Assembly (NCBI GenBank): GCA_007844125.1
Contig: CM017557.1
Location: 61,513,411-61,577,410, forward strand
DNA from: Sinonovacula constricta
Lineage: Eukaryota; Mollusca; Bivalvia; Cardiida; Solecurtidae
Length of the DNA: 64,000 nucleotides
Direction of reading: 5' to 3'
Positions 36,901 to 48,300 of this stretch are shown in pieces. The notes beneath the pieces were generated by a model. The model was not told the origin of the DNA and searched no databases. It saw nothing but the letters and a program-made list of their open reading frames with translations. The translations under genes and the position numbers were made by a program. The first letter of the stretch is position 1. Every line of letters starts with the position of its first letter.

Positions 36901-37339
36901 AAGCAAAATTTTGCTGTACTTGATTAAATTTAGGATTAAAATGATAATTTTTCTGCCCTTCTAATGCATGTGTATGCAAGTTGATTGAATATTTTCAAGT
37001 ACTTTTTTTAAAACAAACAAACAAATGATCTTTGCTTAAAGTGGTCACCATCTCCAAATTTCACTCCAAATACTGCTGGCGGAATGATAAGCCCAGATAA
37101 CAGTCATTGAATATAAACATATCTTTTACAAAAGCATATATTCTGAGCACAATGTGGACCACAATTTTTAAGTGTTCATTAGATTTTTCAAACTGTAACA
37201 ATTAATAAGCAATTACTCATACATGTAATGTGACATACAATTTAGACAGATCTTTTGCAAAAGCAAATACCCTGAGCATCGTTTGGAAGATGGTTTTTTA
37301 AGATTTCTTAAGATTTCTTCAGATTAGAGTTGAAACACA

Positions 37340-37560
37340 ATCCAAGGATAGATCAATACGAGTTGGATTAGAATGCTGACACTTTCCTGTCAGAGGGACT
37401 ATTTTTAGGATATTTAGTCCTTCTGTTTATCTTTGAAGCAGTTTTATGGAGATTATCGGCCCTGTTGGTAATCCTGGAATCGATTCGCAAACATTGTGCC
37501 TGCTGTTTGTTCAGTCACGATGATGTGGGAAAACCAAACTACAGACGCAAATTGATACAG
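37340..37560. promoter_or_regulatory. Candidate regulatory block with paired TGACA sites
   Basis: Unique sequence containing ctgacactttcctgtcag (37375-37392), an inverted pair of CTGACA whose right half is a consensus MEIS/TGIF site (TGACAG on the minus strand). Nearby: ggatagatcaatac and gagattatcggcc. Confidence 0.3.
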
Positions 37561-37644
37561 TTATACCTAGCCTGCTATATTTCTTAATAATCTATACTAA
37601 TTGTTACTTATTTGTAAAATACTTTTTGCAGTTGTTAGAAAAGA

Positions 37645-37770
37645 TATGGATGGAGTCCAGGCAGCAAAGGACACATCCTGATTAGGAAGATCCCGACAGG
37701 AACCGACTGATCAGGATTTCCCCTATTTGTCCAAGCATGATCACTTCATGCTTAGCAGGTTAAGAGATAA
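37645..37770. repeat. Dispersed palindromic GATC repeat
   Basis: cacatcctgattaggaagat and gactgatcaggatttcccct, followed by cttagcaggttaag, a tail also present near 18.44 kb. Confidence 0.5.
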
Positions 37771-38639
37771 CATAGGGCCAAGACTGATATGTTCATGATA
37801 TGTTTCCCATGGAAATAACTGTTATTTCATATTTTATGAGGGGAGTTTTCATTTTATTGTCTTTAAATTGTAAAATGGAAGAGAATGATTCTTTTTAACT
37901 GTTCAGTGTCTTGAAATATAAAATGATACTAAAAAACAGCAAAAATGCTCTGAAATTTCTAGGTTTTATTAAAAATGGTCCTTGATACATTTTTAGTTTT
38001 GCCTTAGGACTGCATAGGTATGGTATACAGACATAATTTCATAAGTTCAGTTATTGTTTGTAAAATGTTTGATGCATTTGTTGCATTTCTTTTTTCCAGA
38101 TGAGTTAAAATAAATTGATTTAGATAAAATAAATAACCCTGCTTATCAAGAATTGGTGCAGGCTTAATTTGGAAAATACATCTGGGAGAGCTGCCTGATC
38201 AGGATCTTCCTTTTCTGCTAAGTTGTTAGAAGTATTTCTTTTTACATGTACCTATGCATAACATTAGCAGCTAAGAATTTTAATTGGTGATTGAAAGTTC
38301 AGTCCTAGCTGACAGAATAAATTTATTTCTCCAAACAAGTATATGTCATATCTTCGCTATTGTGGTAAACTTGCATCGATAAGTTGTGGTGCAAACCCCA
38401 TACAAATTTCTGGGTAGTACCACTGGCGCAACTAGAAAACCTCGGTGCAGAAAAGTCCAGCTAATTGGGTAATGTAGGAGATAGGATTTTGACTTATAAA
38501 GGAAAATCTTTACCCTGTCAAGTTCTCGAACCATGCTAAAGTAAGCCATGTACTGATAAGTTGTTGAATCTTACCACTTGGCAACAGGAACCCCCTGCAT
38601 ATAAATATGATCTAATTTAAAGAAACAAAAAAATCCCAA

Positions 38640-38960
38640 CCTACCTACAATGAGTCATCAAGAAATAGTTGTTGGCAGATACCGGTGTCATAATGAACTA
38701 ACATTCCCAATAATCCCTGTGGGACACATCAAATGGGACGGAGACTTATTTTTTTGTCCGCACGGGAAGCATTTGGTGCACCTTAGTTTTGTAGCTATTT
38801 CATTGATGTGTCACCCCCTAGGGGAGATAATTCCGAGTGCCCACGAAACGTAGATGTCAGAGCATAGGAGATCATTTGGAAGGTGTCAATAGTAGATTAA
38901 AGCCCCGGTATTATCTCAGATAATCCCTCCAGGTCTTTTAACGACTTCATCGAGCCAAAA
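38640..38960. promoter_or_regulatory. Candidate intronic regulatory block near the homeobox exon
   Basis: A 320-bp unique patch with several CpGs about 1.4 kb downstream of the Meis homeobox exon, including cagataccggtgtcataat, ggacggagac and aacgacttcatcgagcc. No exon signal seen. Only composition and location support it. Confidence 0.25.
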
Positions 38961-40144
38961 TTGCGGCTTACAAGATATTGAACAGAGGAAATCAGTGATG
39001 ACACCATGGGACTATTTTGTGATGTATGCAGTTTTTATATATTGATACCTGTGCGATAAATGACAGAAAATATGCAACATGAAAATATTTTTAATAATAG
39101 CAGTTTTTGTAAAAATGCCAATAAACACACATGTTTGTATATATATTTAACATTGCAAATATTTATAAGCAGATCTTTTAATGACAGTATAAAATGCAAA
39201 AAGAATAAAAAAACTAAAGCTATGCCAATTATAACTTAAACATTGAAATACCAGATGCTTTGCATTTATTTAATTTTTTGGATAATTGATGTTATTGATT
39301 ATAAAATGAAAGTTCAAGTTGCATCCTTGTGCTAGATCTCTTTGAAGGGGCTATAATCCGAATATTTTTTACTCGGCATGCATTTATTTGCAGCTCATTC
39401 TTAATAAACCACCTTTGAGCCTTAACTTTATTACACAACAGCCTACAATGCACCAAAATGTCCTTCTGTATGCACAGACTTAAGTTCTATTTGCACCAAA
39501 TTGTCAATAATTTTATAATCATTTAACAATCATTTTACCCCCATATATGCCTTGTGAACGTATAAGACATCTGTTATTAATGATGCATGCACAATATCTG
39601 TTTATCAACAGCTTGTGGACGCTATAACTTTATATTGTTGCGATCTCATGCATTCATTTCAGTGGAGCATTAAGTAAGATGCCCATTTTCTTTCCCGTAA
39701 ACTATGACTGTTATTTTGTTGTTTTTATGATCAGTGCATTGTTTATTTTGCTTCACAAGCTGCAATCAAAGGGCTGTATATTGGACTGGAGCTTTGTAAC
39801 ATAGAGTTGTATAACTTTTGGTTGCATTTTGTAACATCCCGACTGCCATTATATATAGGTAATGCAATTGGACATATTGTAAATATAAGTTTGAGTTCAT
39901 GGTCAAATATTTTGAGCAATCACTTTAGCTTATGTAGTAAAGGTTGATTTAAAACTTGACTGTTTGCATCCCTTTTTGTTTGCAGCTAAATTGTAGTTGT
40001 TATTTAAATAAAATTTTCTTAATATTTCTTCTTGAATTAAGTTTTTTTGTTAAATAATTTTGTTAAATAAGTTTATGCTTCTCTGACTGATTTTCTTCTT
40101 TCCAATTAAGAAAATGTCTTTGTTTAACTCCTTCTGTTTAAAAC

Positions 40145-40333
40145 TTAAATTAGAATAACTTTTAAACCACTCAGCCTCCTCATGTACATTTTTGTACATT
40201 TTTTATTCGTGTTCCAATCAGGGGTGGAGATTTTCAAGCGTGGAGGTGTTTTCGCATGTACTTGCAAAAAAATCCTCATTTTACAATTAACAGTGCTAAG
40301 TGTAATTAAGCCAGCAAGAATTTGTATACTTAC
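40145..40333 (-). other. Open reading-through of the Meis intron after LFQHLT
   Basis: If the donor at 40333 were not used, the Meis frame would stay open for 62 more codons ([12 protein letters not shown]... to VILI) before a stop at 40145. In AT-rich DNA, 189 bp of open intron is longer than expected but not extraordinary. Retention would give a homeodomain truncated after helix 1. The donor is strong (gtaagtata), so constitutive retention is unlikely. Confidence 0.2.
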
Positions 40334-40482
40334 AGTCAAATGTTGGAAGAGCCACGCCCTCATAATGTTTGTTGCTACTTTGGGGAATATTCCACGTTTT
40401 TTCTGCCGTTTTGGGTTCCGATCCTCACAATCTTCATCTGCAGTACCTTCCCCTGAACCCACACTGTTATCTAAACAGTCCC
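40334..40482 (-). CDS. Meis: Meis/homothorax exon: acidic linker plus N-terminal half of the TALE homeodomain
   Basis: Internal exon of a TALE-class homeobox transcription factor, a nuclear DNA-binding partner of PBX/Extradenticle and HOX proteins. It has two bases of a split Gly codon and then 49 codons reading [12 protein letters not shown]...., an acidic stretch (ADEDCED), the basic segment NPKRQKKR and homeodomain arm/helix 1 [20 protein letters not shown], essentially identical to animal Meis. DNSV before the homeodomain also matches the Meis linker. Splice sites are clear on the minus strand: acceptor tttatgttttccag/GGGACTG and donor CATTTGACT/gtaagtata, leaving phase 0 at the 3' end. 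The intron falls just before the three-residue loop, as in vertebrate Meis genes. KRQKKR differs slightly from vertebrate KRHKKR. The upstream exon was not found in the window. Plus-strand ORFs here are shadows. Confidence 0.97.
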
Positions 40483-40676
40483 CTGGAAAACATAAACCAA
40501 AAAAAAATGTTAAGTCATTACACGGTCAGTTTATCATAATATTCATATATTGACACAAACTTTATGGTAAACAAAGGTGGAATTAAATGTCCAAAATAAT
40601 TTATTTTTATTATTTAATCTACTTGTGACAATGTTGTTTATCAGAGGAAGGTTATCAGCTCTCTTGTAATCTTAGT

Positions 40677-40762
40677 TATAATAATAATAATATAATATAA
40701 TGATAATAATTATAATTATAATAATAATAATAATAATAATAATAATTATAATAATAGTTAAT
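40677..40762. repeat. AAT microsatellite
   Basis: Imperfect (aat)n/(ataat)n tract about 195 bp upstream of the Meis homeobox exon. Confidence 0.9.
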
Positions 40763-41887
40763 AAAAAAAGAAAATGATCATTATACTATTGATTGTGCAG
40801 ATGATTATTATGATGATGATAATGATGCTGTTATTTGTCATACTTAATATAAAATGCTACAACTTTACATATAGGTAGAAGTGCCAGAATATTTTAAAAG
40901 CAAAACAAATAATAAAAAAGAAAGGAAAGACAATTGCACGGACAGGTCTATGTCATTCAAGTTAAATTTAAAAGCTATTTTTTTTTATATATTTCTGCTG
41001 CCATTTATTATCTGAAACTGAGCACCTAATCAAATCTTTCATAATATGCTAAACTTAACATCCTTCACATAAAATGAATTATTTCTAATTTGTCTGTCTG
41101 GTGATAATTGGCTCTGTTTTGTGTAAGTGATATAAGCTTAAATATAAGGGATCATATATCACATATCCACTGGCAGGTGTAATGTCACTAAGAAGTACCT
41201 ATTTATCTGGTTAAAATGTAGGAGAAAAATAGTAAAATCTCTCACATTCATTTTACTCTGGCAAAACAACTTCCATCTTCAAAAACTCACAATTCTGGTA
41301 ATTTACGAGCTCTCAATTCTTGCTGCTTTTTCTAAACTCTTTTTTGGGAAGAGTAGCTGTAAAGTTTCTGCTATTTTATTGTTATTGCACTTTCAATTTG
41401 CACTTAACTGCAGTAATTTGTGTTTTCATTGTTCTCCATGGCTCTAGCACCATCATAACTGTAAACATTACCATAACTATTGCCCGGAAGAAATTGCTTG
41501 AGATCTGCTACAAGGTGAGAAAGTATCTATTCGAAAGCAATTTTCAATTTCCACGTAGATCCAATTTACCAATTTGCGCGTGAAATCAAATAAGTCTATG
41601 ATGGTTATAATATATGATTGTTTTTCAGTATTGTAGCCTTACATGCAATATACGTACACATTACCTAAGGGAAGACCGCTGTATCTGAGAGGTTGATTTT
41701 TTACTACATTACCCTAAAGCCCATTGCTGCAGTGAGTGGAAAATTAATATGAGCAGAAAGTTTATAAAGTTTGCCATATTATAACCTCTCTGTGCCTAGT
41801 GGCTGCAAGTAAGATTTCCACATTAGTAGAGCAGTTTGTTAGTCAGTTACTTATTACCTCTCCATCTCATGTGGTTATGAGTAGAGA

Positions 41888-42535
41888 ACCAAAACAAGTA
41901 AATGAAATCCACGAAGAGTCTCTATAGAAACCCTCTGTCCACTCCATCCCACACTGCTGTGAGTAAGACACCCAAACAAGTCAATAAAATCCACGAAGAG
42001 TCTCTATAGAAACCCTCTGTCCACTCCATCCCACACTGCTGTGAGTAAGACACCCAAACAAGTAAATGAAACCCACGAAGAGTCTTTATAGAAACCATCT
42101 GTCCCCTTCATCCCACACTCTTTGAGTAAGAAAACCAATCAAGTAAAGGAAACCCACGAGGAGTCTCTATAGAAACCATCTGTCCCCTCCATCCCACACT
42201 CTTTGAGTAAGAAAACCAATCAAGTAAAGGAAACCCACGAGGAGTCTCTATAGAAACCATCTGTCCCCTTCATCCCACACTCTTTAGTAAGAAAACCAAT
42301 CAAGTAAAGGAAACCCACGAAGAGTCTCTATAGAAACCCTCCATCCACTCCATCCCACACTTCTGGGAGTAAGACACCCAAACAAGTAAATGAAATCCAC
42401 GAAGAGTCTCTATAGAAACCCCTTGTCCCTTCCATTCCACACTCCTTAAGTAAGAAACACAACAAAGTAAATGAAATCCACGAAGAGTCTCTATAGAAAC
42501 CCTCTGTCCCCTCCATCCCACACTGCTGTTAATTA
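41888..42535. repeat. 81-bp satellite, about eight units
   Basis: Starts of the caagtaaatgaaatccacga word fall at 41895, 41977, 42059, 42140, 42221, 42301, 42383 and 42463 (period 80-82). Each unit contains agagtctctatagaaacc and ccatcccacact. Because the period is close to 27 codons, the minus strand shows repeated peptides (FYRDSSW...), but there is no start, splice or family signal, so I call it non-coding. Confidence 0.92.
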
Positions 42536-44355
42536 AGAGTCCCTTCTTAACCCTCCCTTCTTAAGGTTGAAGGTTTGAAACCCAAATTAGCCAAAAACAT
42601 TTAATGATCGCCTACTTATAAACCCTTTAATTCCTCGCATATCTACTATTTCAAAATGTATTTGAGTCAAAAATTCATTCAGAGAGGAACCTTTCCGCCT
42701 AATTTACAGTGTGTCTGTGGTTCTACATTTGGCAGATTTTTTTGTTTTGTTTCCTTTCTTCCTTTTACTCATAGCTTTTAAGACTGAAAATGACCTAAGC
42801 TTATTGAGCATAATAAACATAATACATTTTTTTTTTCAAATACACACATTCATCACACTGGAGTAACATCCTCAAGACCACAAGCTGCCATATTCACCAA
42901 TTTCACCATGTTCACCATACCACCATCAGCCATTTTTGTGGCATTTCCAGTTATATAAACATTAGCGCATCTACCAAGGCTTGTTTTTGTGAGATAAGTT
43001 TCTCCTAGCTGAAAGTGGATAGGCCCTGTTTAGATCAGTCGAAGATACGGGGATCTGTTAGGCCGAAGCAGTGACCTGTTTTTTTCTTCCGAGAAGGTCC
43101 CGTCATCACTTTTATGCCAGACTTACTCCCTTAACCCATTAAATTTGATAATTACGATAAACCTGATGGAATTTAACCACATGTTTCGCAATGTTTATTT
43201 TTTTTCCAATTCCTGTTTTGTTCAACCATGTATGGTTTGAGCCTCAAAAACAGAAGGATGCTAAATTAGTTACAGGCATGTTTATTAAGGTTCATTTAGA
43301 GATGAAGAAATGTTAAATAGTTTAGAAAAAAAGAGCAAAGAGGCCGGTTAGAGTAAGCTCACACGTTCTGAATTCAATTCGGACAAAAGAGTTTAGATTT
43401 TTTTCCTTGCACCTTAATTCTGCCTTGCGGGGGACTGAATTTCCATCCTCTTTATATTTTAATCATAGTGTTTAAAAGTTGGAAAAAGATCGAGTTAAAC
43501 TCACATAAGTGAGCGACAAACAATGAACCAGTGTCACATTACTTAGGTAAAGATAGGTGATTTGGAGAGATCCAGGGAAACTTGTGCTAATTCTGCTTTA
43601 ATGAGCAGATTTCGTTCAATTTGATATGTATCAGAAAGCTGACAGTGTAATGTGACAGGACTGTGGACAGGCTGCTGTCCATGGTGATAACAAATGGATG
43701 ACAAGTTTATTTTTAAACACTTCCCCAAAACTGCTCCTTACTTTCTTAGACTGTTTTCCTTGTCTGTGGTCTACCAAGAATCATTCAAAAGTTTGTGGGG
43801 GAGTGGGGAAGCAATCAGAACACCTTGGCTATTTTTCTTTTTCTTTTCTGAGGACTAAAGGGAAAGGCTGAGATGCTGTCAAATGGTAGGGAAAAGAGAT
43901 GGTGGGTAAGGGGGAAGTGGGTCAAGGGAGCAGTCAGTGATTTTCTTCTACTTTCTGGCAGAAAATTGGATAAAGTTGATTGATGACTGAGTCATTTCAT
44001 AACTATATTTTTGCAATCATGTTTGGAACTGCATTTGTTTGGGGCATAATTTGAGTCCTAGGCTGATTGGAAATTAATTACCCCCTGTTTTGTGAGGTGG
44101 TGAATTTTTCTGGAACCAGCCTGACTCCTTAGTTGTTATGGTTACTCAGGGCAGCCATGTCTGTTTCTGCCACTAAATGAATTGGAACTTTTCTTCCTGG
44201 TTCCTTTCTTACTTCTCTTTCTTGGACAGAGAGGATTTGTTAGAGAATGTGCATGGTATCTAGTTTCAGTAATTTGCTAAGACATTTTGTTAGAAACTAA
44301 GCAACAAATAGTGCATATTCTGTTCAGACATACATGTACCCCTGATTTGCACAAA

Positions 44356-44550
44356 TGTGAACTCTCTTGCTTTTGGAGGGAGACTCCCCCTTTAAGGTAA
44401 AAAATATTTGAAAAAGAGGGATTATTTACACATTTTCAGAAATCTCCTAACCTAGAAACAGATAACTTCCTTTTTTGTTTATATGAAAATAACAAATCTC
44501 CCACTTTGCAAGAAAAAATATCCCATTTTGGCCTCCAAAAAAGTTCACGT
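44356..44550 (-). mobile_element. ~200-bp MITE-like repeat, copy A
   Basis: Begins tgtgaactctc and ends aaaagttcac. Interior words (ggagggagactccccc, cagataacttcc, aaatctcccactttgcaag) are the reverse complement of copies B and C. Confidence 0.7.
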
Positions 44551-47500
44551 ATATGGTCATATGAATCTAGACTTTCCTGTATAAGCATGGTCAGTTTTAT
44601 GCTTAACATTCTTACAAAAATGGTGATTTTTTTTTATCAGAAAATATACAGCTAAATTATCATACATTATACTGCTGTTAAAAGCCATTTATGTTCTGTA
44701 AAATCATTTAAGGTCTTTTCAAAAATAAAGTTCATATATTCAGATGAGGCTTATTGTAGTGCTGTGTTTAATTTGATGCAGTTTGCAAACAATTGTATCA
44801 GAGCAGTAACGTACTGAAAACATGCCAAAATCTGATCTTAAACCACAGTCCAGTCACAATTTTTTCGACAATAAAGTAACTAGTTTTTGGTACAGATATC
44901 ATTGTTAGGAAAGCAAGGATCTCAGGCTACCCATGTCAATGACCTTTTCTTATTTTCTGGCAGTGCTTGACCCTACAACCTTAAGCTTTCTGAGTAACCA
45001 TCAAATTGGCTACCAAGGTGCTTCAATCATAGGAAACATTTTATGCTTGAAATGCCCTACATCTATGAAGTCATTGCTTAAATAATTATTTTATTTCATT
45101 ATATATTTTGCTGAAGTACTGTTATGCATTTAAGTAAGACAAGAATGCCTTATATTGGTGCTAGTACTTAGGGTTTTTTTTAAGAAAAAACAACAACCAA
45201 TGAATGTCAATAAAAAATCTGTTACATCTTTCCCACATGCTGCTGTTTCACAAGTTGTCTTCTACAGCATCAAATACCTACTGCCAACATTGGGAGACAA
45301 AACTGGAAATGGGATAGACAAACTAATTTGATGAGAATTTTCAGCAGTGAGTACTAAATTAAGAGAAATGCACTTTTTGCATAGCGGAAATTAACTTCTT
45401 CCAATCAGTGACAAGCAGGTTAAAGCAAATCTATGCAAGTTTGGTGAGATTGCTACCTACCAGTATCATTAAAAGTCCTGCATTTGTAAGGGAGACTATA
45501 TAATTATGTAACACGTTTACTTTTCCAGACCGGGCGGGGTAATCAACTGAAATGCTATAGGTTTGCTTGGAGATTTTGTTCCAAGATGGCTGCAGGTTAT
45601 GCTGAAGAAAACTCACTTTTGACCCTTCTCCTGCTTAGACCAGTGATAAAGCTATACTTTTTTATTAGTTATTCTTCAGTAATGCAAAGCGTAAAGGCTA
45701 ACTAACGAATCATATAGCTAAAACATTTGCAAGTGTACAGCTTTGGACAGCTCACAACACGAGCTCACAGAAAGCAGCATTAACGGATCCAGACCTGCAT
45801 TATTTGTCCAGATTTGATTTATTGGCCCTGAGCTGGTTAAGAAGAAAATTACCACCTAACATGTCAATTCTTTATTTAACATTCCCTAATCTTGGAGCTA
45901 AATTAAACAAGTTGTGATGTTTGAAGTTCTGTAAACAATCTCCGAGGAAAAAGAAACCTATTGGATGGGTCTTCAAAGAAAATAGGAAGCCACGTCTATG
46001 CTTAGAAAACAAAATCAGGAAGGGCTTAAGGGCAGCCTAAGTTGAGCTGTGCTTACAAATTAATTAATTTGTGTGAGATTACAGTAATTTGAGGTTCAAA
46101 TAGAAAAAATCCAACTGTTTAAATCTGTTTACCATCCAGGTGAAATATCCCAGAAGCATGTTTTTTTTTTACAAGTTTAATTGAGGCATGAAATTTCAAA
46201 CGGTTGGCCAAAATTCTGCCAGGGGATTTTAGAATATTTCGCTTGAGAAAAAAGGGTACTGAAGAATTGCGCTTTTAGATAAATGTTGATAATTTAGCTA
46301 TACATTATTTGCATGATTATCTAAGCTTGTATGTTTTTGCTTCTTACTACATTTGAAACATTATTTTTTTCTGTATTTTCCGATTCAGCTGAGTGAAGAT
46401 TTTGAACATTTTGCTTTCAAATGAATAATAACAAAACTTTCATGTCCTGGTAGAAAAATACGATCATGTTGACAATAGGTACGGATACCACTTGAACTTC
46501 TTTAAGTAAAAATAAACAACAACAAAAAACAACAAAGGAATCCTTAAAGTCCACCAACAAATCTACGGCTCAAGATTCTCCATTATTCTCCACTATCTGG
46601 TACTAAGAGAGTAAATATTATGAAAAGGAAAATAAAATCAGAAAAAAAAATCACTAAAAGTTCCACATCAAATCTGAAGTCAAAATCTAGCTTTCTTCAG
46701 GTTCTCCACCATCATCCACTCAAGACATGACTTTCACGTCCAATCAATGCTGCTGATATGACCCAAATATGGCTATAACTTCATTTATTAGCCCGTAAGA
46801 ATATACGTTGTAAATCCAAATTACAGCCATCCATCATTGTTCATCAAATTGTTGTCGATTTTGCATGTTTTCCTATTGTTAGGAAACTGCGGTACAGATT
46901 GGTCGAGATGTTAGCACGGAATTCATCTCTGGACATAAATGAAGCTAATAGAGCTTGTTTTCTCAAAATGTTTGTTACAGACGCCATTTTGTAAAAAAAA
47001 GATTATAATAACAAGTAATGAAATCTAGAATGGTCCCATGTTAAGGTTTTAGTAAAAAAGTTAAATTCAATAAGGTACTGTATAGAGTCACAAAATTACA
47101 TGGAAACATCTATATATATTAAATAATATCAGGTTTTATATCTGTTATTGTCTAAAATCATTGGATATCTTAACAGCCGAATTTAAGTGAAAAAGGAAGT
47201 ATTAGTATGTATATATTAAAGAAAAATAATTAATTTGTATTTAATATATTTCTATGACATTAAATAATTATGTAAAAAAAAAATATAACACCATTAAAAA
47301 GTATTTTCCTTACTGACATAAAATTTCATTAAAAACATGCATGATATTATTTGTTTGAACCAAACTAGAAATTGTTTAAATTCTCTGTAAAATAACATTT
47401 CATAAAAAATACTTTTACCTCTTAAAGAATCATCTTTTTCCATAATCCTTTCACAGATGTGAGATTGTTCTAATGTACCTAAACCTTTCCTTCACCAAAC

Positions 47501-47649
47501 TGCCGTTTTTACTGAACTTTTATTACAACAGAATGGTTCTATGATTTAATCAAAGCAAGAAATGATTACATGGCGATTTTTCAAGTCAATATATTGCCCT
47601 ATTATATTCAAAACAATGAAAATGCTTGGTGGGTGGGGGTGGTACTGTG

Positions 47650-47870
47650 ACAGAAAAGACAGCTTGAAAACTTGACTGGCCTGCAGGACTTGATCACCGT
47701 GGCAACGTGTTGGCGATGCGTGGAAGTGACAGGACCGGTTACAAGTCTAGAGGGAGCCACCAACCTGCCACGGACAGCTGACAAGTCATTATTGTGCCAC
47801 CAGGGGGCAGTGGCAATTCTAGGGTCCGCCAAACACTCTAGCAGGGAGGTTACCCCATAATCCTCCAGTA
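47650..47870. promoter_or_regulatory. GC-rich island with a CTCF-like site
   Basis: A sharply less AT-rich, apparently unique block. At 47795-47813 it carries TGCCACCAGGGGGCAGTGG, a near-perfect match to the animal CTCF core (CCASYAGRKGGCR). Also present are gtgacagg and agctgacaag, which fit MEIS/TGIF half-sites (TGACAG). Both strands have short ORFs here, none recognisable. A candidate insulator or enhancer within the Meis locus; function is inferred from motif only. Confidence 0.5.
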
Positions 47871-48124
47871 GCTGTAGAATTTTACCTATAGTGTATTGGT
47901 AGTATCATCACCAATGTTTCTATAATATTGCCTGCAGTGAGCATGATATGTATTGGTATGGTGTTTTTTTGTTCTTTAACTGGCATCAGTTACATAATCT
48001 TACATAAATTTAAATAATAAATGATGAGCCTGCTGCCTTTGTCAATTTTCCCATATAAACTTCTGATTTCTTGATAACTACACGTATATACATTTTTTTT
48101 TAAATTTCTAGTTGAATTAATAGA

Positions 48125-48300
48125 AAAGCGGTAGCAAATAGTGCACATCCTCATTTGACAGTTGCCATCCAAGAGAAAACTTATCAGGATCTACACTATT
48201 TACCTAGACCTGGTTGAATGGCTCATGAAGCTGTTAAATTACTTATCGGGTCTAGGTTAAATAGTGTAGATCTTGATTAGCTGATTACAGCTTCTGAGTT
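48125..48300. repeat. Pair of palindromic GATC repeat halves
   Basis: atcaggatctacactattt at about 48185 and aaatagtgtagatcttgatt at about 48258 are reverse complements with one mismatch, so this copy can form a hairpin. Confidence 0.6.

Larger units (their letters stand above)
27799..40333 (-). other. Meis: Meis intron splitting the homeobox (12,535 bp)
   Basis: Intron between the two identified Meis exons, with GT (40333) and AG (27799) boundaries read on the minus strand. It is mostly AT-rich, low-information DNA. Within it I see a coding-like segment (33005-33480), a TA microsatellite (33899-33930), members of the palindromic GATC repeat (29.4, 37.7 and 38.2 kb) and several less AT-rich, apparently unique patches (28.73-28.9, 31.85-32.05, 35.2-35.5, 37.3-37.55 and 38.64-38.96 kb). 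I see no other convincing exon. Confidence 0.85.

Noticed and set aside
40182..40553. Plus-strand ORF of 123 codons
   Set aside because: It lies antisense over the Meis exon and its intron; a shadow frame.
43976..43996. tgatgactgagtcat as an AP-1/PBX-MEIS composite site
   Set aside because: A single short motif in 64 kb is expected by chance and has no supporting context.
46480..46760. Possible diverged ~135-bp tandem duplication (attctccattattctccac versus gttctccaccatcatccac)
   Set aside because: Similarity is too weak and low-complexity to support without an alignment.
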